From assembly GCA_016110215.1 (NCBI GenBank), contig JADWQD010000003.1:3348001-3412000 (forward strand): 64,000 bases of DNA, given 5' to 3'. This stretch comes from Capronia americana (lineage: Eukaryota > Ascomycota > Eurotiomycetes > Chaetothyriales > Herpotrichiellaceae). The notes beneath the pieces were generated by a model that saw nothing but the letters and a program-made list of their open reading frames with translations, was not told the DNA's origin and searched no databases. Shown here in pieces: positions 42,451 to 51,834 of this stretch; within the stretch, counting starts at the first letter, position 1, and each line of letters starts with the position of its first letter. The position numbers were made by a program, and so were the translations under genes.

Positions 42451-44406
42451 CTATCTGCCCCTCGCGCTGGCAAGCACGGCCCTGCCGGCTTGGACACTCC
42501 TGGCCAGCAACTCCCGAAGCACAAGCTTCGTCCTCTCCAGACCGTTCTTCCTGGCGTACACGATCCCCCAGACCAGACCCACCACGCCGGCCAACCTGAC
42601 GAGCCTCGTGATGGCCAGCTTCACGAGCCCCTTGCTCGTGTACTGGATGTTCCAGTGCCGCCAGACGGGGAACATGCACCGCAGGGTGAAGTCGACCTGG
42701 GTGCGCGGGTAGACGGTGGCGTTCCAGTTGGTGGTGCGGTCGACGTACCAGTTCTGGCCGCCGCCGCTGTTGAAGACGCTGTTGCGCAGTTCTTTCTGCA
42801 GTTGGGCGGTCCAGGCGCGCTCGGCCGACTCCTTGACGTCGACGGTGGTGACGTCGCCGCGCAGGATCGGGCCGATGAACTTCAGCGCGTAGTTGACCAT
42901 GTTCTCCGACGCCAGGATGACCGACGAGTGGCCCGTCGCCGTGTTGGGGCCGAAGATCAGGAAGAAGTTGGGGAACCCGTCCATGGCGGTGCCGAGGTAG
43001 GCCTGCGCGCCGCCGCGCTCGTCCCACGTCTTGTACAGCGAGCGGCCGTTGCGGCCGGTGACGTCGAGCGGGTGCAGCCACTGGTTCGTCTCGTACCCGT
43101 TTGCCAGGATGATCACGTCGGCGGGGATGGTGCGCTCGTCGGTCGGCGCTTTGCTGTCCGTCTTGGAGAGCGGCGGGTAGAGGCGGCCGGGTCCCAGCGT
43201 CACAGAGCGTGGCTGGATGGACGTCAACGGCAGGGTGGTGATCTCCACGTTGGGCAGGTTGAGGGATTTGAACCAGCCTTCGTCGACGATACGGCGCTTG
43301 CAGAAGACTTCGTAGTCCGGCGTCATGATCTCGTGGTACTCGGCCGGGACGGACTTGCGGAGGTAGCGCAGCAGCTCCTCCGCCTTTTTCTTGCGTCGTT
43401 CCCGCGCGGCTTCGCTCGGCGTGAACAGTTGCACGAACTCGATCTCGCTCACGGTGAACATGAATTTGCGGAGCCCGCCCTGGAATCCCGGGATGTAGGT
43501 GCTGAGGAACGGAATCCACTTCTTCCACCACTCCTTCGCCTCGGGGTTCAGGAATTCCACCGCCCAAGGAGGCGAGCGCATCAGCTGGGTGACGTGCTTG
43601 GCGCCGTATTCGGGCTTGACGAGCTGAGGCACCACCTGGCCGGCCGAGCAGCCCGTCCCCACGACCACGACATCCTTGCCCTTCAGATCGAGATCCTTCT
43701 TCCAGCGCGCCGTGTGCACGATCTCGCCCTCGAATGTATCCAGCCCCGGAACGTCCAGCGGGGGTTTCGGCTCCACGAGGCCGCCGACAGCACTGCATAC
43801 GATCTTGGCCCTCACGATCTCGGTCCGCAACACCACAGTATGCACGCCCTTCTCTTTCTCCCACTGTTGTCGCTCGCGGGTCGACAGGTCTCCCACTCCG
43901 GGGGCGAGATAATCAAGCTGGACTTCCCACTCGTTGACGTCGTCGAGCCAGCGCACCGACTTGACCGAGGTGTCGAACTGAATCTTGTCCAGGATCTCGA
44001 ACTTCTCGCACACGTCGTACAGGTACCGGATGATCTCGGGCCCAGAGGGGAACAACGACGTCCAGTGCGGGTTCTGGGCAAACGAGAAGGAGTACATCAG
44101 CGCAGGTCTATCTCTTCTCGTCAGCATGGACACCCGGGCTCACGGGGACGGCGCGGGATATCAGTATCAGGATAGCAGGACCTACACATCGCACGCAATG
44201 CCGGGGTACTGGTTTGTATGCCACGTGCCACCTAGAGCAGATCTTCGCTCGAAGATGCGGAACTGGTCGAAGCCTAAGACCTGGCGGAGCCGACAGCCCA
44301 TGGCGATGCCAGACTCGCCGGCCCCGATGATGAGGACGGGATAGTATGTGTATCCCGACGCACTGTCCGGGCCGACATGGCGGATGCGGTCGATTCGAGT
44401 TGTCAT
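42451..44406 (-). CDS. Flavin-dependent monooxygenase of the Baeyer-Villiger type
   Basis: Exons 44406-44186 and 44107-42451; the intron is 78 nt; the protein is 625 aa. The FAD-binding motif is GAGESG (28-33). The Baeyer-Villiger fingerprint FxGxxxHxxxW is intact as FEGEIVHTARW (199-209), and the NADP-binding glycine motif is GTGCSAG (224-230). The splice joins YPGIACDV to PALMYSFSFAQNPHW, the usual conserved run. A hydrophobic C-terminal segment (LAGVVGLVWGIVYA) suggests membrane attachment. The family inserts oxygen next to a carbonyl using FAD, NADPH and O2, making esters or lactones. It is divergent from the JmjC-like gene with 667 bases between starts. Substrate unknown. High GC makes the antisense strand falsely open over most of its length. 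Confidence 0.92.
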
Positions 44407-45073
44407 GATGAAGGTAAATGTATGTATATATCGTCGCTGGAGAAGTGCTTCTGTTTACCCAAATGGCAGTACGCAGCAGACAGCTCTGAGATACTGAGAT
44501 AATGAGGTTGCTGGCAGTTAAGAGGTCAAAGGAGAAATAGATAGAGTTAGGCAGGTAGTTGTGAGCGCCAGATGAACGAAAAGCGACTGTTAGAGCTCGA
44601 CACCTCGGATCCCACCCACCAGGTAAACACCCTCGATGCGTCCTCAGGACGAACAATCAATATATTATGTACTCCGTATGCAACACAAGCGTCAAGCAAC
44701 TCGCTGACTTGATCTGGCTGAGCAAGCCCAAACTGGGGATGAATGGGGGGTCCTCGGTGTCTCAGTGTGGGGTGACTTGTGATGATGTCGGCGGGCCTAA
44801 AGGGCCTAAAGGGCCGACTGGGTAAAGAGCGCGACGCCTACGAGCTACGTAACTGGGCAAAGGGCCGTGTGTGGCCGAGGCTTGGATGGTCGATTGACCT
44901 GCCGGAAGGGGAAACAGCCTGTTTGGATACGAGGTACGGAGTACGGCATAGAACGAGTACGAACCAACACCAACTCACATTACTCGCACCGTACCTGGTG
45001 TCGATGCTGTGCCGCTGCTCGTGCTGGATACGACATTGCTGTGCGAGAAAAGCTGCTCACCACGACGCCGTTC
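44407..45073. other. Divergent promoter between monooxygenase and JmjC-like gene
   Basis: 667 bases between starts. A short tandem repeat of GGGCCTAAA lies at about 44795-44815. No gene is seen. Confidence 0.45.
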
Positions 45074-46315
45074 ATGCCATGTCTGGTCACTTTCACCAGG
45101 AGCTCCCACGCTCTTGCTTGCGCTCGTGCGCCTGTTAGACGGCACATCATCACCAGCGTCGATATCATCATCGACAGGTCATTGAAATTACTCTCACCCG
45201 CCTGGCCCTCAGTCCGCCAGTTGACTACGTCGACGAAAGCCCAGGGATCAGGACCAGTGGGACCACTGCGAGATGTCCCCCTGCTGCGGTCCTGGGATTC
45301 GCACACCTTCGAACAGGCTTTCAGGGAGAATGTACCGGCGCGGCTGCCTCGATCAAGGGCACATCTCCCCCCGGCCTGCTTGAAGTGGTTTGTCCATGAC
45401 GATAACCCGGAGTTTGATCTATTTGGGGACAAACAACGACTTGAGAGTACCAATACCAACACCAACACCAACAACAATATCGATACCAATACCGTTACGC
45501 CCGGAATCAACCTGCCTATCTCATCGGAACTACGCACGTCCTTCTGGTCCGGATACGAATCCACGGTCGTGGCCCTCGAGGTGACGACCAAGCAGGAAGG
45601 TTCCCGAGTCGAGCATTTCGAACGCCTCGAAGCCCCGATGCAGATTCTGCTGGCGTATCTTTCGAACGCACAACCACAACCACAACCGCCACCATCACCA
45701 TCACCATCACAACCCCCGAAAGAGCCGGTTCCTGTGCCTGAGCCTCGCCTATCCATCTACCTGGCGCAGAGCGACCTATCGACCCTCCCGCCCTCCCTGC
45801 AGGCCGATGTGCCGACTCCAACACTCCTACGATCCGCTCCCTCTCCCTCCGGAAATCGGAGTATCAAAGGTGATATCTACGCCTCGTCCCTCTGGATGGG
45901 CCGTCCACCCACATACACGCCCCTCCATCGGGATCCGAACCCGAACCTCTTCGTCCAGCTGGCCGGTCGGAAGACGATCCGGCTCCTGCCCCCCGAGATC
46001 GGCGACGCGGTATACCGTGATGTGATGATGGCTACGACGCAGCATGATACCGACTCATCTACATCTGCATCTGCGCCCTCTTTCTCAAGCAGGATCCGAG
46101 GCGAGGAAATGATGGTCGGCCCCGAGAGGAAACTCCTGCACGACTGTATCTGGGATGAAGATCACTCCGGGAGGTACGCCGACCTGCTGCGGGCTCATTG
46201 TCTAGAAACCACCCTCGAGCTCGGAGACGCGCTGTTCACCCCCAAGGGGTGGTGGCATAGCGTCAAGGGCATCGGGCCGGGCGTCACAGCCAGTGTGAAC
46301 TGGTGGTTTCGCTGA
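45074..46315 (+). CDS. JmjC/cupin-like Fe(II)/2-oxoglutarate oxygenase, possibly mitochondrial
   Basis: Single exon of 413 aa from ATG 45074; the frame is open further upstream but has no earlier ATG that fits. The C-terminal half is a cupin_8/JmjC fold. The iron ligands HxD are visible in TPLHRDPNPNLF (His285, Asp287) and the distal His395 in FTPKGWWHSVKG; VQLAGRKTIRLLPP and the terminal ASVNWWFR are typical. This class hydroxylates proteins or RNA (FIH, TYW5, JMJD5-like). The first 60 residues are rich in Arg, Ser and Ala with few acids, consistent with a mitochondrial presequence. Low-complexity inserts (an Asn/Thr run at about 120-140 and a Pro/Gln/Ser run at about 200-220) interrupt the fold and are probably loops. 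Confidence 0.85.
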   Translation: MPCLVTFTRSSHALACARAPVRRHIITSVDIIIDRSLKLLSPAWPSVRQLTTSTKAQGSGPVGPLRDVPLLRSWDSHTFEQAFRENVPARLPRSRAHLPPACLKWFVHDDNPEFDLFGDKQRLESTNTNTNTNNNIDTNTVTPGINLPISSELRTSFWSGYESTVVALEVTTKQEGSRVEHFERLEAPMQILLAYLSNAQPQPQPPPSPSPSQPPKEPVPVPEPRLSIYLAQSDLSTLPPSLQADVPTPTLLRSAPSPSGNRSIKGDIYASSLWMGRPPTYTPLHRDPNPNLFVQLAGRKTIRLLPPEIGDAVYRDVMMATTQHDTDSSTSASAPSFSSRIRGEEMMVGPERKLLHDCIWDEDHSGRYADLLRAHCLETTLELGDALFTPKGWWHSVKGIGPGVTASVNWWFR

Positions 46316-46951
46316 GGGATCTGAGAAGCGTCCACTTCTCTTGTAACATTTGTTCTAACGATCTGAGGAGCGTCACACCACACCACCCCTTGTACATTGT
46401 ACGTGTATTTCTACTGTACCGAATACGGTATGTATGTTGATATTGGCGGGATGGAGTGCTCCGCTCCGCTCTGAAACCCGGGGATAGACTACTACCACTA
46501 CGTACGCCTGCAGGGTAGGCAGGGTCGGGCTCTCGACAAGGTTCAGTGGAATCACATAAGCCTCTGTGCCGCGACGCCTAATCGTGGTGTAATCAGTCTG
46601 GGATGCGGCCAGTACACGCTTTCTCGAGGAGAGAATCCTGGACCGTGTGTGATAAAGTAGTCTAAAGAGGCCGCGCTGTATCCGCGAAAGGAGATGCAGA
46701 CTCGGTGCAGCGGCCGGGAGTCGAGAGGAGGAAATTAGTGTACTGTTCGCATACATGCTTGCTAAGTCAAAGACGACCTTTCTTGAGAGCGTAGTACCCA
46801 TTGCTCGAACAAAATCAAAGATCCGCCCATTCGCTGGTCGCTCGCTTCTCTGTGGGTTGTTTGAGATCCGCTTGCGTTCTCCTCGAGTCCCCTGCTCATC
46901 AACCATCTACATCACCGTTCATCCCGTCATCATCTTCAATCGTTGCCGCAT
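46316..46951. other. Convergent region JmjC-like gene / CK2 beta
   Basis: 636 bases between facing stop codons. Frames here are short and unconvincing. Confidence 0.45.
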
Positions 46952-48391
46952 TCATATCCAGTTCCCGTCTCCTTGCTGCTGCTGCTGCGCCGGCACATCA
47001 CCCGACCCTTGACCCACCCGTGCTCCTGATTTCCGTCTAGACTTTCCCCGAATGCCACCTTGACTCTGACTCGCCATCAACGCATCTCCATCCGCGTCAG
47101 GTTCTCGTTTTGATTTGCCCTTTTGTGCACTAGGAGCTGGTTGCTGACTCTGGGTGGCCATGATAGCATCGCCGTCCTGATCGGCTGCCGGGCCGTCGTC
47201 TTCTTCTTCGTCACCGACATCATCGTCATTTTCTTCCAGATCACCGGGTAGGTGCCGCGATTCCTCATCCGGGTCACCGTCGACGTTTCCGCCGTAGCGT
47301 TCATGCCATAACCTCGCCTCGTCCAGTTCGTTGATGTCGACCGGTTTTGATCGCAGCCACCGCATGCGTGGTCCGCTCTTCGCTCGTTCTGAGACCTTGA
47401 AGCCGTAGATTTTCGGCTCGTAAATCTTGCCCCTCCCCAGGCCTGGTGCATAATTGTGTGTAGCCACGCCATTAAGCGTGGCTGGTTGAGAAGGTAAGGC
47501 CGGTATTGCGCTAGATGACCCCAGCATTTTCTCGTCTTTAGCCGCCGTCACACCGGGAATGGCCGGAGGTTGAGGTAACGTCAGGCTTGAACTTCGACTG
47601 GCAGTGATGATACCTCGCGTAGCAGCTCCCTCGTTGGGGCTCAACGTGCCTTCGAGATCGTCGTTTCCTGGGTTGCTGGGGTCTCGAGGCGCTCGTTTCT
47701 TCACCGGTGCAACATCCAGTTCTGGGAAGGACATGAAGAACAGGCAAGGAAACGTTGTCCCAAAGAAGGCACCGTCAACGGCCTGGAACCGGGAATTTGG
47801 AGGTGTGTACACATCCAGGCAGCTGGGACAGAAGAGCTTGACCGTCTGTTGGCCTGGAGTGTCCGTCAGACCCACCGGCAACACCTTTGCGCCACCGCAA
47901 TGGACCCGCGGACAGTACCCAAAGTGCGATAACTCGTACTTCTCCATCATCTGGTTTATGCCAGGTCTCGAAGTGATGTAGCGGGCATGGATCAAACCGT
48001 ACAACAGTTCGGCCGATGACTCAATGACCGAAGTATCGGATGAGGTACGACCATGTCTTCTCCCATTTGCCGAGACACCTGACTGTCTCCTTGACCCACC
48101 GTTCTGAGTTGCAGGCGGCTCGTCCAGCTCGTCTCCTAGGATGCCATCGTCCTCTTCTTCCTCCTCTTCCTCCTCCTCGTCTGAGAGAGCTGAGGAGTTG
48201 GTCTCTGAGGGCTCAACATCCAGAATCATCTCTAGTGCATCCTTGTACATTGGTACCTGTGCTTGCAGGCCCGTCAGGTTAAAGTCGTCTTCAATAAAGT
48301 CCTCGCTGACTTCGGCAAAGTATTCATGCCCGACCAGGTTGCAGAAGGTGCCGATCCAGCTATCTGGAGTCTGGGACGAGGATTGTGACAT
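46952..48391 (-). CDS. CKB1: Casein kinase II regulatory (beta) subunit
   Basis: Single exon of 479 aa from ATG 48391 (MSQSSSQTPDSWIGTFC). Although the frame is open up to 48601, no ATG lies there. The CK2 beta core is clear: GHEYFAEVSEDFIEDDFNLTGL at the start, an acidic Glu-rich loop at 71-80, and LLYGLIHARYITSRPG. The zinc-binding cysteines are 160, 165, 188 and 191 (CPRVHC, CPSC), and FGTTFPCLFFMSFPEL follows. After a 90-residue insert the conserved tail IYGFKVSERAKSGPRMRWLR appears. An acidic tail ending in Gln repeats follows. CK2 beta dimerises and docks the kinase subunits in the nucleus and cytosol. The protein is much longer than usual (about 210-340 aa), due to the loop insert, linker and tail. 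Confidence 0.93.
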   Translation of the reverse strand: MSQSSSQTPDSWIGTFCNLVGHEYFAEVSEDFIEDDFNLTGLQAQVPMYKDALEMILDVEPSETNSSALSDEEEEEEEEEDDGILGDELDEPPATQNGGSRRQSGVSANGRRHGRTSSDTSVIESSAELLYGLIHARYITSRPGINQMMEKYELSHFGYCPRVHCGGAKVLPVGLTDTPGQQTVKLFCPSCLDVYTPPNSRFQAVDGAFFGTTFPCLFFMSFPELDVAPVKKRAPRDPSNPGNDDLEGTLSPNEGAATRGIITASRSSSLTLPQPPAIPGVTAAKDEKMLGSSSAIPALPSQPATLNGVATHNYAPGLGRGKIYEPKIYGFKVSERAKSGPRMRWLRSKPVDINELDEARLWHERYGGNVDGDPDEESRHLPGDLEENDDDVGDEEEDDGPAADQDGDAIMATQSQQPAPSAQKGKSKREPDADGDALMASQSQGGIRGKSRRKSGARVGQGSGDVPAQQQQQGDGNWI

Positions 48392-49280
48392 TGTGTTCGA
48401 CAGGGTGGCGGAGGAGCTGGTGAACTGCTGGTAGTAGAGGGACTCGGAGTACTCAGAAGCAATTTCGAGCCTTTCCAGGCCGGCGGCCAGGGCTGAGGCT
48501 TGTGCGGCAGACAGCGTTGAGATCGAGTCCGCTTGGGGGACAGGACCCTGGTCTTGCAATCGGGAGGGTTTGTCTGATCGGTGAGAAGGGGACCAGGGCA
48601 CGGGGTCACCTGGCGCGGGGTGAGAGGGGTTCGATTCAGGGTCAGGGTCAGGAAAGGTGCGAGGTCGGATCGGCGGGCGGCATGGAGGAATAACTGCGCT
48701 GTGTGGTGCCGGGTCTTCAGTTCTTGCCTTCGGTGCCGCTGTAAGCTATGAGCAGAAAGAAGCAGGCCGTGGGAGGAGACGACGCGTTGGGCTGAATCGA
48801 TCTGGACAATCGGTGAATCCACCAAGGATGTGACGTTCGACTGAGGGCCAAGTCACTTTCACGGTGACCGTACTCTAGAGGCAACGAATCTTATTCGCAA
48901 CGCTATGTGGCGGCCCTGGGTGTCAATGTCACGGACCAGAAATGGGTCGACAATTGGTGACTGATCAATGACCGTGGCCTGCCGCACTTTTGAATGCGCC
49001 CGGAAGCGAAGTTGGAAGTTACCATGAAGTGGAAGCGCGGCCAATCATCAGCCGCACCACTCGTCTTGGCAGCCAGTCACGTGGGTCCACCACCAACTTG
49101 AATGTCACGAGGGTGCCAAAACGCATTAATGGCACCGAGGTTGGCAAAGAAGAGCGGTAGAGGGGCCTCAATCATGGTCATAACTCGTCTATATGGTTAC
49201 TTGTTGTCATACGATTTCGGGCTGTGCTGCCCCGTGCTGTATGGCGAGAGATATCGTAGATTGTGCGTAAATATCGACAA
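48392..49280. other. Intergenic region upstream of CK2 beta
   Basis: Promoter of CKB1 and 3' flank of the next gene. The CKB1 frame is open over the first 210 bases without an ATG. A CACGTG palindrome lies at 49078-49083. Confidence 0.45.
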
Positions 49281-51834
49281 TCAAAATAGTTCGTTCATGA
49301 TCCTGGCAAATTCTGGCTCATTGCCAAACGCATTAAACCCCTCTGCCATGCCCACGTCTGCACTAGTCCCAACGAAGTTGAAGGCATCGGCGCCCGGGGT
49401 CGAAGCACCATACCCGCCGGCAAGCTCAAACAGACTGGACAACTCGTTGGTGATCTGCAGCGCATCGTCGGGGCTTACTCCAAGCTCCTGGCCTTGACCG
49501 CCGCTGCCCTGGGTGGTGTTGGGATTTCCATAGGTCTGATTGTAGTCGACTTTGTGTCCTGCAAGGCCGGCCATTGCCACGGCGGCATCTGAGTGTGCAT
49601 CTTGCTCGGCGTCATTCATGGTGCTGCCGCCACGAGCCAAGAGACCGATCTTGTCGCCCATATCCTTGAGGCCTTTAATGGTCCTCCACAGTCTCTTGGA
49701 CACGTGGGATTTGGTGCTGAAGCCCTTCACAATCTCAATCGCTGCGTAGAATTCCTGCCGGGTCTGCCCGCAGAAGACGGCAGGAGCATGAGCCACAGAC
49801 AGAAAGAGAACCGCCAGAGCTTGCACCAGGAAATAGTTATACAGCACTTGCTGAGTTTTGTAGATGTCCGACATCTGATTGACTGCCGTGAGTGTGTTGA
49901 TGGTGTCCTTGGCCACGTCAATGACATTCTGAGCATAGTGTCGATTCTCCATGATGCTGGTGGCCGAGTGCAGAATCGGGCGATAAATTGAAATTCGTGC
50001 CTGATTCTTGCGAAGGTACATCAGTAGGCGGAGTCGTCGCACTCCGCGGCCCGGAATTTCATGCTCGCGTGCAAGATCGCGACTGTTGAATTGCAGCGAG
50101 TCGGGTAATTGCGAATACCACTGCAGAATCTGGTAGTCTAGAAAGCCAATCTCGTCCTTTTTCGTGTTTTGTCCAGCCTCGTAGGCAAGGTTGTGATACC
50201 AAACTTTGGTGGCGATCTGGTTATATTTCGTGATATGTCTTAGGTACGGATGGCCCTCGTCCTGCACCTGAGTCAGCAGCGACGTCAAAGGGGGGACAGA
50301 GCACTTACGGGCTCAGGCAGGGCGGGATCTAGATCCGCATCCTGCAACGCAAATGGCATTCCTGTGCCGAAGCTCCAGCGCCTGTCCAGCGCATAGACTG
50401 TCCAAAAGATGCGGATTGCTTGCTGGTATTCGGCTTCATTGGTGAAAGATTTGAGGAGCGAGTCTTTCCGGTGTAGGCCCATCTCAATGCACATGCGTGC
50501 GGCGATGCCAATAAACCGCCAGGCCTGTGCTTCTTCGTCTTTCTGGAAGTAGAAGGTGGCCTACCAAGAAGGTCAGCATCGAACATGTGGGGGGATGCAA
50601 GCATCCTGATCTTACAGTCAACACGGTCAAAACCACGGACTTGACGTCAATCGCGGTAACAAGCTTAAGGTCGGTGGCTGGCTTTGCAGCGTCGAAGAAC
50701 CGCTGACCCAATTCACTGCGACCATGGCCTTCAACCGTCAAGGTAATGGCCATGACCATCTTGAGGACCGTAGTCTCTTCGTCGTCAAAAGTATCAGCAC
50801 CGGGCAAAGTAGGCTGACCCAAGCCGGTCCGCAGGGATGCGCCAATGAACTTGTACAGCGAATTGGCCTGCTTCAGGACCTTGTCAATGTCAATGACTGG
50901 GTACATGATGCCAATTTCTTCCTCATAGACACGGCACAAGCGGACCACCTCAGAATGGTCAATCAGCCACAGTGGATCCTTGCTAGGATGCGCCGACAGC
51001 ATCATCACCGGCGATGCAGCTCGGCTCCTTTCGCGCGACATCAGTCCATCATCCGCGACATTGTGAGTTATTCCCATGGTTTGCAGGGAGGATTTGGCCA
51101 CGTCTAACCCATATACGGTACTTGTCGGGCCATGAAACTGTGGCAACGCCTTGGGTGGAGCTCTCTTGGGTGAGATGAGCGGAGGTAGCGTGCGCGATAT
51201 TGACATTGACCGATTCGAGCCATCGTGGGAGAACTGTGGGTCGAGGGACGCCGAGTAGGCGATCTCGGATCTGCTTCGAAGTTCATTGAGGTTCGCGTAA
51301 AGGTCATTGACTTGTTCCTGAAGGGCGGAAATGTGCTCGCGCATCTGATTGAACTCGCTATGGCCACGGTTAGCAGGCCGAACGTAATTCCCACTGGCAT
51401 TGCTGGGCTACACACGCTGAGTCCTTGAACGAATTGGTGCAACAGTTCGGTGCATAGACACACTCGAGGTTCAAGTTGCCACATCGCTGGCACGGTGTGT
51501 TCCCATTGCATTTGATCTTGCGCCTGTGGTGGCAGAGACATGTCAGCCTCTACTCATGATTGTCTCGATGCCCGTGGCTTCAGGGCGGCTCACCGCTTGC
51601 ACTCGTTGCTATTTCAGCACGACAATCATGTCAGCTCTGTGGGCCCTGATCTGGTCTTGTATGTCCATTTCGTCCCTACCATGCAATAGAGATGTATCTA
51701 TTCCTCTTGGACCGAGTATGTGGCTGCTTGTCCGAGACGGACTCAGCTTCGGCCTTGCGCTTCTCGCCATGTCCGTTGGTTTGGGGAGGGGAGGCATCTG
51801 ATCCGGTGCCAGTGCCAGCGACGCTGGACACCAT
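49281..51834 (-). CDS. Zn2Cys6 transcription factor with fungal-specific TF domain
   Basis: Exons 51834-51680, 51608-51594 (15 nt), 51523-51416, 51357-50616, 50560-50309 and 50261-49281; introns are 71, 70, 58, 55 and 47 nt; the protein is 750 aa. Only after splicing does the binuclear cluster appear: Cys52, 55, 62, 68, 71 and 78 in ACNECKRRKIKC, PCQRC and LEC, preceded by the basic KRNRYISIA. A coiled coil (MREHISALQEQVNDLYANLN) gives the dimer interface. The fungal-specific domain follows, with KDPLWLIDHSEVVRLCRVYE, the WRFIGIAARMCIEMGLHR box and IFWTVYALDRRWSFGTGMPF. The C-terminus is a Gly/Gln-containing activation-type tail. Nuclear regulator; targets unknown. The last acceptor could alternatively lie six bases earlier, adding two residues. 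Confidence 0.92.

Noticed and set aside
42107..43864. 585-codon minus-strand frame overlapping the monooxygenase in another phase
   Set aside because: Arg/His/Gly-rich shadow translation of the same GC-biased exon; no domain.
42271..44175. 634-codon open frame on the plus strand, antisense to the monooxygenase
   Set aside because: It lies entirely opposite the well-supported monooxygenase. Its composition (Val/Arg/Glu/Gly from GC-rich third positions) is what a reversed GC-biased gene gives, with no motif.
14285..46315. A secondary-metabolite cluster built from the SDR, acyltransferase, monooxygenase, JmjC-like enzyme and regulators
   Set aside because: The genes are far apart and separated by housekeeping genes (peptidase, RAD51, MDM1), and no backbone synthase is present.
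48628..48637. GGTTCGATTC, a perfect tRNA B-box core
   Set aside because: Flanking bases do not form acceptor, D or anticodon arms.
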